A program made the position numbers and the translations under genes. Shown here piece by piece: positions 26,887 to 35,128 of a stretch of 64,000 bases of DNA. The DNA comes from Methylophaga sp. OBS1. GTDB lineage: Bacteria > Pseudomonadota > Gammaproteobacteria > Nitrosococcales > Methylophagaceae. Positions within the stretch are counted from its first letter, which is position 1, and every line of letters starts with the position of its first letter. Location: assembly GCF_026319365.1 (NCBI RefSeq), contig NZ_JAPDMS010000001.1, positions 932,456-996,455 on the forward strand. The letters run 5' to 3'. A model generated the notes under the pieces. That model saw nothing but the letters and a program-made list of their open reading frames with translations. It was not told where the DNA came from and made no database searches.

Positions 26887-28647
26887 ATGACACAGCATCA
26901 TAACAAGCAAAGACGGCAAATATTACAGGCACTGGCATCTGCAGGATTGTTGAGTGCTGTTTATCCTCTAATGCCGGCCATGGCCAAACAGTCGCTCACG
27001 CCTTTGGTTCCGGGGCGGGCAGAGGGTAATGCTGATATTTTTGACTTTAATATTGCCCGAACACCACTGGAGATTGACGGTCAGTTCAGCGCACAGGCGA
27101 TCACCATCAACGGCACTATCCCGGCGCCGCTGCTCAAGCTCAAAGAAGGTAGAGAAGCCGTTTTACGGGTCAAAAACGAGCTCGATGTCGATACTTCGAT
27201 TCACTGGCACGGTATTTTACTGCCTTATCAGATGGATGGTGTGCCCGGTATTTCCTTTGCTGGGATCAAACCCGGTGAAACCTTTGAGTATCGGTTTCCG
27301 GTCGTGCAAAACGGCACTTACTGGTATCACAGTCATTCCGGTATGCAGGAACAATTAGGTCATTACGGACCCCTGATCATCGAGCCGGAACAGGATGATG
27401 ACATCAGCGTTGATCGTGATTATGTGATTCTGCTTTCCGACTGGACTTTCGATAGCCCGGCCGATGTGATGCGCAAGCTGAAAGTGGCGGAGGGGTACTA
27501 CAACTACAATCACCGTACCGTTGCTGACTTTTTTAATGATGTTGAAAAAATGGGCTGGCAGGCAGCCTGGCAGAAATCGGCGATGTGGGGACAGATGCGC
27601 ATGAGCCCGCGCGATATCCTGGATGTGACCGGCAGTGAATACGCCTATTTGATTAACGGTAAGGCGACTGCGGGTAACTGGACCGGGCTATTTAGTCCGG
27701 GTGAGAAAGTCCGATTGAGGGTGATCAATGCCTCAGCCATGACATTTTTTGACCTGAAAATACCCGGCCTCGAAATGACGGTTGTCGCTGCTGATGGGCA
27801 ACCGGTTCAGCCAGTAAAAACCGATGAGTTTCGTATCGGCGTGGCCGAAACCTATGATGTGATTGTAGAGCCTGTGGATGAGGCCTACACCCTCTTTGCC
27901 CAGTCACAGGACCGCAGTGGTTTTGTCAGCGCCACGCTGGCGTCGCGTCCCGGTCTGACAGCACCGATTCCTGACCTGTATCCCCGAGTTGAAAGGGGCA
28001 TGGAAGCAATGGGAGCCGGTCATGATATGCATGGTCAAATGGCGATGGACAGCAGTGAAGATGACATGCAGATGGATCATGGAGAACACCATGCACATCA
28101 GATGGCTGCTGAGGACACAGTAGAAACCGTTTCCCACGGGCCTGATAATCATGGACCCGGCGCCGCCATGGTAGTGGATAGACCTACCTCCAGGCTCGAT
28201 GATCCCGGTGTCGGTTTTGAGCATGTGGATCATCGGGTGCTGACCTATTCGCAATTGAAAAGCCATGATGGCTGGCCCGATAAAAGACCGCCGGCGCGGG
28301 AAATTGAACTGCATCTGACTGGTAGCATGGAACGCTACATGTGGTCTTTTGACGGCAAAAAGTTCTCGGAAGTGGATGGCCCCATTCGATTCTATAAAGA
28401 CGAGCGCCTGAGACTGACTTTGGTGAATGACACCATGATGGATCATCCGATCCACCTGCACGGGATGTGGATGGAACTGGAAAACGGTCATGGTGACCTG
28501 AGGCCCAGAAAACACACCATTATCGTCAAACCAGGTGAGCGGGTGTCGTCCCTGATTACCGCCGATGCCTTCGGAGACTGGGCATTCCACTGTCATCTGA
28601 TGTATCACATGAAAGCCGGCATGTTCCGTGTCGTTTCGGTGGCCTAG
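26887..28647 (+). CDS. copA: Multicopper oxidase, copper resistance protein CopA
   Basis: Periplasmic multicopper oxidase of 586 residues, thought to oxidise Cu(I) and bind copper. A twin-arginine-type signal (KQRRQILQALASAG) starts the protein. Copper ligands: HWHGILLP, WYHSHSGMQEQLG, HPIHLHGMWMEL and the type 1 site HCHLMYHMKAGMF. A Met/His-rich segment at about residues 375-420 (MHGQMAMD, MQMDHGEHHAHQM) is typical of the CopA group and binds extra copper. copB follows after 9 bases. Confidence 0.95.
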   Translation: MTQHHNKQRRQILQALASAGLLSAVYPLMPAMAKQSLTPLVPGRAEGNADIFDFNIARTPLEIDGQFSAQAITINGTIPAPLLKLKEGREAVLRVKNELDVDTSIHWHGILLPYQMDGVPGISFAGIKPGETFEYRFPVVQNGTYWYHSHSGMQEQLGHYGPLIIEPEQDDDISVDRDYVILLSDWTFDSPADVMRKLKVAEGYYNYNHRTVADFFNDVEKMGWQAAWQKSAMWGQMRMSPRDILDVTGSEYAYLINGKATAGNWTGLFSPGEKVRLRVINASAMTFFDLKIPGLEMTVVAADGQPVQPVKTDEFRIGVAETYDVIVEPVDEAYTLFAQSQDRSGFVSATLASRPGLTAPIPDLYPRVERGMEAMGAGHDMHGQMAMDSSEDDMQMDHGEHHAHQMAAEDTVETVSHGPDNHGPGAAMVVDRPTSRLDDPGVGFEHVDHRVLTYSQLKSHDGWPDKRPPAREIELHLTGSMERYMWSFDGKKFSEVDGPIRFYKDERLRLTLVNDTMMDHPIHLHGMWMELENGHGDLRPRKHTIIVKPGERVSSLITADAFGDWAFHCHLMYHMKAGMFRVVSVA

Positions 28648-28656
28648 GAGTCATTC

Positions 28657-29424
28657 ATGCCATTATCCAGAACCTTAACAACGATGTTTTCGCTGGCCCT
28701 GATAGTGGGGACAAACCAGACGCTGGCTGACGGCATCGGCCTGCAGGCCGATCCCAGCTGGCCTAAACCCATTCATGATGATATGGCCTATGGCCTGCTC
28801 CTGTTCGACCGTTTCGAAATACAAAGTATCGAGGGCAAAGAACAACTGCTCTGGGATGCGCAGGCCTGGTATGGCAAGGATTTGAATCGCTTCTGGCTGG
28901 AAACGGAAGGCAAATATGATGATGAGCACAGTGGTGAAATAGAAAATCTCGACTTACAGTACAGCCGTCGAATCAGTCCTTTCTGGGACCTGCAAACCGG
29001 TATCGGTACCCAGACCAGTTTCGGCGCCGGTGACAAGCACGAGCGTTACTACGGCATCATTGGTTTTCAGGGACTGGCACCTTACTGGTTCGAAATCGAC
29101 ACTAATCTTCGTCTCAGTGATGAAGGTGACACCTGGCTTGATCTGGAAGCAGAATATAACTGGCGCCTGACACAAAAGCTGATCCTGCAGGCGAGGGGAG
29201 AGACCAGTTTTGCTTTTTCCGACGCAGAGGAATTCGAGCAGGCAGAAGGACTGACAGGCATCACCGCCGGGCTACGCTTGCGTTATCACCTGAGTCGTGA
29301 GTTTGCCCCCTACATCGGCGTTACAGCCACACAATTATTTGGTGACACCAGAGATCTGGCTGAGAGTGAAGGCGGTGAAGACAGCACAACAAGCTTTGTT
29401 GCCGGGGTACGGTTCTGGTTCTGA
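28657..29424 (+). CDS. copB: Outer-membrane copper resistance protein CopB
   Basis: Outer-membrane beta-barrel of 255 residues with a signal peptide (cleavage near LADG, residue 25). The CopB family start of the mature region is visible (MAYGLLLFDRFE...), followed by amphipathic strands such as LNRFWLETEGKYDD and PYWFEIDTNLRLSDEGD, and a C-terminal aromatic residue (VRFWF). The His/Met-rich N-terminal region seen in some CopB proteins is absent. It is co-transcribed with copA. Confidence 0.92.
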   Translation: MPLSRTLTTMFSLALIVGTNQTLADGIGLQADPSWPKPIHDDMAYGLLLFDRFEIQSIEGKEQLLWDAQAWYGKDLNRFWLETEGKYDDEHSGEIENLDLQYSRRISPFWDLQTGIGTQTSFGAGDKHERYYGIIGFQGLAPYWFEIDTNLRLSDEGDTWLDLEAEYNWRLTQKLILQARGETSFAFSDAEEFEQAEGLTGITAGLRLRYHLSREFAPYIGVTATQLFGDTRDLAESEGGEDSTTSFVAGVRFWF

Positions 29425-29536
29425 TTTATCTCGATTAAAAGCCGGTCATCACAGGCAGAAAAATGACGCTGGTCATGAATTAAATCCTGTATATTAGCAA
29501 TACGCAGATGACTGCGGTTTCCTTCAGAGAACTTGG

Positions 29537-29917
29537 ATGTATCTCCAGCAACAGAGATTGTTAACTCATCACATAGCTGCCCGGCTGTGGATCCTGAGTT
29601 TTGCCTTTTTGATGGCTTTATTGCCGGTTGCTGCCTATTTCAACTCGGCCAATAATCATTCTGACACGGGCCTTGTATCCCATCTCGATACTCAGATAGC
29701 ACTGCATGATAATGGTCTGAGGCTGGGGCTTAAAACAGAGCAGTCCGGGCAGTCGTCCGTGGATATTGACCCACCGGACTGGCAGGCGCTGGTTTCTGTC
29801 TGGCTTTCACTTTTCTATTTTCATTCATCACTGTCTTCACTGACTCGGCATTTATCTGCTAAAGCCAGTGCCAGTCGTTTTCTTCGCCCCCATCTAAGAG
29901 CACCACCTCTGCGCTAA
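29537..29917 (+). CDS. Candidate secretion-monitor arrest peptide upstream of secDF (RAPP-type)
   Basis: A 126-residue protein with one hydrophobic segment (about 17-36, ARLWILSFAFLMALLPVAAYF) that fits a signal or signal-anchor, then a low-complexity mature part, ending PHLRAPPLR. RAPP occupies residues 121-124 (codons 29897-29908). RAPP-containing arrest peptides upstream of secDF or yidC genes are known in other bacterial phyla (ApdA, ApdP), and VemP and SecM play the same role before secDF2 and secA. Here the secDF start lies 68 bases after the stop, and a hairpin can mask it (next entry). I infer a regulatory nascent chain; the protein itself may have no other function. A short copper-associated membrane protein is the alternative. 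Confidence 0.78.
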   Translation: MYLQQQRLLTHHIAARLWILSFAFLMALLPVAAYFNSANNHSDTGLVSHLDTQIALHDNGLRLGLKTEQSGQSSVDIDPPDWQALVSVWLSLFYFHSSLSSLTRHLSAKASASRFLRPHLRAPPLR

Positions 29918-29985
29918 TCCCGAAATCCATGGCGCCGCCAGATTCTACTGGCTTCGCACATATTCACTCTATTTTGAGGATTAGC
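29913..29985 (+). promoter_or_regulatory. RNA hairpin masking the secDF ribosome-binding site
   Basis: GCTAATCC at 29913-29920, spanning the last sense codon and stop of the upstream ORF, is the exact complement of GGATTAGC at 29978-29985, which contains part of the secDF Shine-Dalgarno (GAGGA, 29976-29980) and ends at its ATG. After a 2x2 internal mismatch three more A-T pairs follow (29923-29925 with 29973-29975). An inner stem GCCAG/CTGGC (29937-29941 with 29948-29952), extended by GCG/CGC, fills the loop. A ribosome paused at RAPP would cover the left arm and open the site. Confidence 0.75.
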
Positions 29986-32505
29986 ATGAAATCTTTATCT
30001 ATGCGGGCCATTGTTTATGGCCTATTAATCGTGCTCGGTTTAATGAGCGCGCTCCCCAATCTTTTGCCTGATAGAATCGCCGGTGAATTACCGGCCTGGT
30101 ACAGCAAGAACAGTGTGGCTCTGGGACTCGATCTTCAGGGCGGTTCCCATCTTTTGCTGGAAGCGGACAGTCAGGCACTTATCAACGAGCAATACCAGTC
30201 AGTCGCCGATGAACTGACCGATCGACTTCGTGAAGCGGGTATCTATTACAAGCAACCTGTCATTACACCTGACGGTCTGGATTTAACATTAAGAAGTCAG
30301 GACTCCGTACAGCAAGCTCAGGCCATTGCCGAATCTTTAGCCCGTGACAGTCAAACCGGTAGCCGACGTTTTAATGTTAAAAACCAGCTTACTGGTATTC
30401 AAGTCACTCTAGACAAAGGCTGGACTGAAGCCGTGTTGGCTGATGCCGTTGAGCGTAGTCTGGAAGTGGTCAGGAAGCGTCTGGATGAGAGCGGTCTGGT
30501 CGATCCCAGTATTACCCGTCAAGGCGATGCTGGCATCCTGGTTCAAATGCCCGGGGTCGCCGATCCCACTGAGATTCGTCAGCTGCTCGGCACCACAGCC
30601 AAGATGAGCTTTCATTGGGATGCTCAGGGTGGCGTGGAAGAGGGCACCCTGTCTCTTCCGGCACAGGACGGCCAACAACAGTTCAGACTGGAAAAACGGA
30701 TTGCAATGGAAGGCCAGCATATCCGTGATGCGCAGGCCAGCTTTAATCCGGACAGTGGTGAACCGGTGGTGACTTTCAAACTCGATAATGAGGGCGCCAA
30801 ACTGTTTGGCAAGATGACGCGTGACAATATCGGTCGGCCACTTGCTATCGTACTTGATGACAAAGTCATTACTGCGCCGGTCATTCGAAATGAAATTGCT
30901 GCCGGTAGTGGCGAAATCAGCGGAAGCTTCACTACTCAGGAAGCAGCCGAATTGGCCTTGCTGCTTCGCGCCGGCGCTTTGCCGGTGCCACTCCTGGTAA
31001 TGGAAGAGCGTAGTGTCGGCCCCGATCTCGGCAGTGATGCCATTGCCATGGGGCTGGCCACCGGTCTATTTGGCGCGGCCCTGGTTATTTTATTCATGAT
31101 GAGTATTTACGGCCGCTGGGGCTTCATCGCCTGCGTCAGTCTTGCTATCAATATGGGGCTGGTGTTTGGCATATTGAGTCTGCTGGGTGCCACCTTAACC
31201 CTGCCGGGCATTGCCGGCATCATTCTGACCCTGGGGATGGCGGTTGATGCCAATATTCTGATTAACGAGCGGATCCGCGAGGAATCCAGAAATGGTAAAT
31301 CAGCCTGGAAAGCCCTTCATCAAGGCTTTGACAAAGCTTACACCACAATTCTAGATTCTAACCTGACGACGCTGATTGCGGTCAGTCTGCTGTTCATGTT
31401 TGGCAGCGGGCCGGTACAGGGATTTGCGGTGACGATTGGTATCGGTCTGTTGACCTCGATGTTTACCGCGATTGCCGTCACCCGTTTGTTGATGGAGTGG
31501 TCAATCAAAGGCCGTGAGAAAAAACCTCTGGAGATTAATGGTTTTGCTTTGCTTGATAAACTGAGCAGCCGCTCGCTGGATTTCCTGCGGGGACGGTTTG
31601 TGGGGCTCACTGTATCGGCTTTATTGTCGCTCGCTGCCATTATGCTGTTTTTTCAGCCGGGTTTGAAATACGGTGTTGATTTTACCGGTGGCACGCTGGT
31701 TGAAGTTCACGCCAGTCAGCTTTCAGTGGAAGACTTACGCGCTACGCTGCAAAACCATGCTATGGCGCAGGCCTCGATTCAGGAGTCGGCAGAGCTGGGT
31801 GAGCTTCTGGTCCGATTGCCGGCCGAAAATCAGGCCCCGGCAGCGACAGCGGCACAAGTCGATGCCTTGAAAACAGCGGTTCAGAGCGTGCAGCCTGATG
31901 CTGCGTTTCCCAAAGTGGATATGGTCGGACCCAAGGTCAGCAGCGGCTTTGCCGATGATACGATTCTGGCCATTTTGCTGGCTGGATTCGGCATGCTGGC
32001 TTATCTGGCGATTCGCTTTGAATCGCATTTTGCCATTGCGGCAACGCTAACGATTGCGCTGGATTTAACCAAAACCATTGGCTTTTTTGCCCTGACCGGG
32101 GTGGAGTTTAATCTGACAGCAGTCGCGGCCTTGCTTGCTTTGATTGGTTATTCGGTCAACGACAAGGTGGTGGTGTTCGATCGCATCCGGGAGAATCTGC
32201 GTGCCAACCCGGATAAGCCAATGATGACGCTGATGAACGAATCCATTTCATCCACGCTGACAAGGACGGTATTCACCTCAGTCACGACTTTCTTGGCTTT
32301 ATTACCGATGGGGATCGCCGGCGGTTCGGCGGTGGCCAGTTTTGCCTTGCCGATGTTATTTGGCATCGTGATTGGTACCAGTTCATCGGTCTTTATTGCT
32401 GCGCCAATCCTGTATTTTCTGGGACAGCGTCGTAAGCAGAAAGGGCTGCCTCAGTTGCGTCCAACTGCAGAGGAGATGCAGCAGCGATTGGCTGAAATCC
32501 CTTAA
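29986..32505 (+). CDS. secDF: Fused protein translocase subunit SecDF
   Basis: One polypeptide of 839 residues carrying both SecD and SecF, the RND-like proton- or sodium-driven partners of SecYEG. SecD half: GLDLQGGSHLLLEAD near residue 40, P1 periplasmic domain, then helices with GMAVDANILINERIREE. SecF half: YGVDFTGGTLVEV near 560 and ALIGYSVNDKVVVFDRIREN near 730. ATG 29986 is preceded by GAGGA. Most gammaproteobacteria have separate secD and secF genes next to yajC; a fused copy without yajC suggests an accessory or regulated translocation motor. Expression is probably controlled by the upstream arrest-peptide candidate. Confidence 0.95.
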   Translation: MKSLSMRAIVYGLLIVLGLMSALPNLLPDRIAGELPAWYSKNSVALGLDLQGGSHLLLEADSQALINEQYQSVADELTDRLREAGIYYKQPVITPDGLDLTLRSQDSVQQAQAIAESLARDSQTGSRRFNVKNQLTGIQVTLDKGWTEAVLADAVERSLEVVRKRLDESGLVDPSITRQGDAGILVQMPGVADPTEIRQLLGTTAKMSFHWDAQGGVEEGTLSLPAQDGQQQFRLEKRIAMEGQHIRDAQASFNPDSGEPVVTFKLDNEGAKLFGKMTRDNIGRPLAIVLDDKVITAPVIRNEIAAGSGEISGSFTTQEAAELALLLRAGALPVPLLVMEERSVGPDLGSDAIAMGLATGLFGAALVILFMMSIYGRWGFIACVSLAINMGLVFGILSLLGATLTLPGIAGIILTLGMAVDANILINERIREESRNGKSAWKALHQGFDKAYTTILDSNLTTLIAVSLLFMFGSGPVQGFAVTIGIGLLTSMFTAIAVTRLLMEWSIKGREKKPLEINGFALLDKLSSRSLDFLRGRFVGLTVSALLSLAAIMLFFQPGLKYGVDFTGGTLVEVHASQLSVEDLRATLQNHAMAQASIQESAELGELLVRLPAENQAPAATAAQVDALKTAVQSVQPDAAFPKVDMVGPKVSSGFADDTILAILLAGFGMLAYLAIRFESHFAIAATLTIALDLTKTIGFFALTGVEFNLTAVAALLALIGYSVNDKVVVFDRIRENLRANPDKPMMTLMNESISSTLTRTVFTSVTTFLALLPMGIAGGSAVASFALPMLFGIVIGTSSSVFIAAPILYFLGQRRKQKGLPQLRPTAEEMQQRLAEIP

Positions 32506-32520
32506 ATTAGCTAATCAAGA

Positions 32521-32543
32521 GGAACCGGACTTTGTCCGGTTCC
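32521..32543. terminator. Bidirectional hairpin between secDF and nnrS
   Basis: Perfect 9-bp stem GGAACCGGA/TCCGGTTCC (32521-32529 with 32535-32543) with loop CTTTG, placed directly after the secDF stop and directly at the stop of the convergent NnrS gene. No long T-run, so efficiency is uncertain, but position and strength suggest a shared terminator. Confidence 0.65.
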
Positions 32544-32544
32544 A

Positions 32545-33723
32545 CTAGCTATCTGCTCTGGGTGCGATCAGAATTGGGGTATAGCGATACAGGAAAATGC
32601 CGTAAGCCAGACTCCAGAATGCCATGCTCAGCCACCAGGCCCAGAGACTGAGCGAGGGCGCTAATATCACCAGCCCGACACGCGTTAATGCGGCCAGCAG
32701 TACCAATCCCAGCGCCAGCCTGATCACCGGCACAGCAGTTATAGGCCGGCCGGTATGACCCAGCGAAACGCGGGATATCATACTCAGAATCAGTCCGCCC
32801 ATCGCGCCCACAGTGAGTGCGTGTAAAGCGGTGCTCAAGCTGATTGCCAGGCCGGCATGGTGACAGGCAATTAAAAACAGACCCAGTGGGATAAACCAGT
32901 AACTCAGATGCAGTGACCATAACAGGGCATGTCTGAAAGTCGATAAGGGCCGCCAGAGGGCGCAGCGGGCAGCGATAAAGAGTGCTGTAATCGCAAACAA
33001 TACTGCCAGCAGACTGTCAGCCAGATAAGCCTGTAACTGGAAAATGTAAATCGCAACCAGAGCCCATAAAAGACCAAGACCGGCTTTATCCAGCACCTCG
33101 ATCCGTGATCTCGGGGGAATCTGGGTGGTATTACCGGTAAACATCGGAATCACCCGGCCACCGATGACTGTCATTAACAGGGTAATCAGTAAAATCACAC
33201 TGTGCAGCGACTGAGTCGCTACCTGGAAATGACCGGCTGCAACAGCGAAATGAAATACCAGATTATCCGCAGTCAGTAACAACAACGCGCCAACGGCAAA
33301 ATAGTTACGACGCTGCTGCTTTTTAATTAAAAGTCGCGCTAACAGCCAGGCAGCAATCAGCAAAAAGCTGCTGTCAACGACAATAATCAGCCACCACGGC
33401 AACATTGCGGCGAACCAGATCGTAAATCGGCCCAGTAACCATAAGCTAATCAATAAAATGAGGACTTTGCCATGAGCAGAGCGCAGGCCGGTCCAGTTCT
33501 GTACCGCTGTCAGCAGGAAACCGACGAGTATGGCCGCTACAAAACCAAACAGCATTTCATGACCATGCCAGAGTTGGCTGTATCCATGGTATGCATGACT
33601 TACCCAGCCATGCAGGTTCGCTCCCCAGAGCCATAATGCAATCATGCTGAACGTTGCGCCAAGCAGGAAAAAAGGTCTGAAAGCCAGATCCAGCAGCGCA
33701 TGTTGTGATTCTTTATTTGTCAT
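32545..33723 (-). CDS. nnrS: NnrS family membrane protein
   Basis: Polytopic inner-membrane protein of 392 residues with about 12 predicted helices. The NnrS signature is recognisable in ALLDLAFRPFFLLGA, WHGHEMLFGFVAAILVGFLLTAVQNWTG and GGRVIPMFTGNT. NnrS proteins bind heme and copper and are tied to nitric oxide stress. No NO reductase or NnrR gene is adjacent here. A small exported protein gene lies 67 bases upstream on the same strand, with a strong hairpin between. Confidence 0.93.
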   Translation of the reverse strand: MTNKESQHALLDLAFRPFFLLGATFSMIALWLWGANLHGWVSHAYHGYSQLWHGHEMLFGFVAAILVGFLLTAVQNWTGLRSAHGKVLILLISLWLLGRFTIWFAAMLPWWLIIVVDSSFLLIAAWLLARLLIKKQQRRNYFAVGALLLLTADNLVFHFAVAAGHFQVATQSLHSVILLITLLMTVIGGRVIPMFTGNTTQIPPRSRIEVLDKAGLGLLWALVAIYIFQLQAYLADSLLAVLFAITALFIAARCALWRPLSTFRHALLWSLHLSYWFIPLGLFLIACHHAGLAISLSTALHALTVGAMGGLILSMISRVSLGHTGRPITAVPVIRLALGLVLLAALTRVGLVILAPSLSLWAWWLSMAFWSLAYGIFLYRYTPILIAPRADS

Positions 33724-33747
33724 TGCTTCAACCCGGTGAAAGCGTGG

Positions 33748-33783
33748 CTCCGGGCAGGTTGCTGATAGCTACCGTGCCCGGAG
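33748..33783 (-). terminator. Strong hairpin between a small exported-protein gene and nnrS
   Basis: Perfect 9-bp stem CTCCGGGCA/TGCCCGGAG (33748-33756 with 33775-33783) in the 67-base gap upstream of nnrS. No T-run follows on the minus strand, so this could attenuate readthrough into nnrS or stabilise the upstream transcript. Confidence 0.45.
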
Positions 33784-33790
33784 AAAGCCA

Positions 33791-34099
33791 TTAATCGCGC
33801 CAGTAATCATTGGCGATAGCGATAGTCTTGAATTCAATTGCCACCAGCTCAGCAGCGTTCATCAACAGTGCCGGATCTTCAGCGTATTTCGCTCTGACCC
33901 GGTGCTTGGCAGCGCTGTCTGTCTGAATGGTGCCGATAGTTTTGCGTACTATCTTGATCGCAAGCTGACGACCTTCATAGGGGGTGTCGGTAATCAGTGA
34001 AGGCATATAGTCGTCACTGGCTTTCATCTCTTCAGCACTCGCGGTGACTGGCAACCAAAAAGCCATTAACAGAGGAAACAGATAAATTATTGATTTCAT
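33791..34099 (-). CDS. Small exported protein of unknown function
   Basis: A 102-residue protein with a clear signal peptide (ending ...VTASA, about residue 22) and a mature region of about 80 residues that is charged and probably helical, with no cysteine. I recognise no family. It is divergent from the MarR regulator gene at 34165 and may share a regulatory region with it, and it lies upstream of nnrS on the same strand. Confidence 0.68.
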   Translation of the reverse strand: MKSIIYLFPLLMAFWLPVTASAEEMKASDDYMPSLITDTPYEGRQLAIKIVRKTIGTIQTDSAAKHRVRAKYAEDPALLMNAAELVAIEFKTIAIANDYWRD

Positions 34100-34164
34100 G
34101 GTACTATCTCCTTATGTTCGCAAACCAACTGTTCGCAGCCTAACGTTATGCTGGATAAATATGC

Positions 34165-34620
34165 ATGTCAAGTACCTCTTTAAGTAGCCCTGGCACGCCG
34201 GGCCCGAAATTAGCAGAGCAAGTCTGCTATGCGTTGTATTCAACCAGCGGGATTGTTACGCAGGCTTATGCTCAGTTGCTCAAGCCACATCAGCTCACCT
34301 ATTCACAGTTTGTGGTGTTGATGGGGCTATGGCAGGGAGAGGGTGTTTCAGTCACCGAACTGGGCGCTAACATCGGGCTGAGCAAAGCCACTTTAACGCC
34401 CATGCTGAGAAGCCTCGAAAACCATGGTTATCTTCAACGCAAAAGGGTGCCCGGCAATGAACGAACGATGGCCATCACACTGAGCCGGCAAGGTCGTGAG
34501 TTTGCCCTCAAGGCTGAAGCTATAGCTCAGCAGGCATTGTGTGCCACAGGGCTGTCATCAGCCGAAGCATCGCAACTGATTGCGCTATGCAACAAAATTA
34601 AAAGCAAACTGGGTAAGTAA
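34165..34620 (+). CDS. MarR-family regulator, OhrR-like
   Basis: Winged-helix regulator of 151 residues. The N-terminal block VCYALYSTSG with Cys21 and the following YAQLLKPHQLTYSQFVVLMGLW closely resemble the OhrR subgroup, in which this Cys senses organic hydroperoxides. The recognition-helix region LSKATLTPMLRSLENHGYLQRKR is complete. No ohr gene is adjacent, so the target is not evident; the divergent small exported-protein gene is one candidate. An alternative ATG at 34161 is out of frame. Confidence 0.85.
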   Translation: MSSTSLSSPGTPGPKLAEQVCYALYSTSGIVTQAYAQLLKPHQLTYSQFVVLMGLWQGEGVSVTELGANIGLSKATLTPMLRSLENHGYLQRKRVPGNERTMAITLSRQGREFALKAEAIAQQALCATGLSSAEASQLIALCNKIKSKLGK

Positions 34621-34632
34621 ATAGCTAAAAGA

Positions 34633-34656
34633 CAGGGGAGAGCAAACTCCCCCCTG
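34633..34656. terminator. G/C hairpin between convergent marR-type and CBS genes
   Basis: CAGGGGAG (34633-34640) can pair with CTCCCCCCTG (34647-34656) with two unpaired C. It sits between two convergent stops (34620 and 34673). No T-run; a weak terminator candidate. Confidence 0.35.
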
Positions 34657-34672
34657 AATAAAGGCAATGATT

Positions 34673-35128
34673 TCAATGTGGCCGTTGTCTGAGTTCCTCG
34701 CATGCCTGCTCTCTGGTAATCAACGCAGACATATCCCGCAGAATATTGGATGAGACTTCAATCAGGTCATCCATACTCAATATCCCACAGAGGCTCCCAT
34801 CTGAGGCAACAACCGGCGCCCGCCTTACCCCGCGCCGACTCATTTCTTTCATGGTATCCGCGATATCCGCATTGTCTCTCACCGTCATCAGGTCATCGCT
34901 CATACAATCACCTACTGTGATGGCGCTTAGGTCGGCATCATCGGCGACTAAATTAATGACGATATCGCGATCAGTCAGGATACCCAAAGGTCTGTTCTGA
35001 CCGTTTTCCTTACTGACAACAATCACATCACCGACGTGATGTATTTTCATCTGTCTGGCGGCTTCCTGAACTTTCTCATTTTTTTCCAACATGGCTACTT
35101 TGTGCTGACAAACATCCAGAATATTCAT
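34673..35128 (-). CDS. Tandem CBS-domain protein
   Basis: About 151 residues composed of two CBS repeats (about 10-65 and 75-130; GILTDRDIVINLV and GILSMDDLIEV are the conserved strand-turn segments). CBS pairs bind adenosine ligands and signal energy state or act as regulatory modules. I start at ATG 35128, which has GAGGTG 6-7 bases upstream; an ATG at 35137 is in frame. It stands alone, with no partner domain, and its target is unknown. Confidence 0.87.
   Translation of the reverse strand: MNILDVCQHKVAMLEKNEKVQEAARQMKIHHVGDVIVVSKENGQNRPLGILTDRDIVINLVADDADLSAITVGDCMSDDLMTVRDNADIADTMKEMSRRGVRRAPVVASDGSLCGILSMDDLIEVSSNILRDMSALITREQACEELRQRPH

Noticed and set aside
29537..29917. Reading the small gene before secDF as a DUF2946-like copper protein
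   Set aside because: Short copper-associated proteins can end in Pro-rich tails, but this one lacks their Cys/His residues, while the RAPP end, the secDF linkage and the masking hairpin fit an arrest peptide better.
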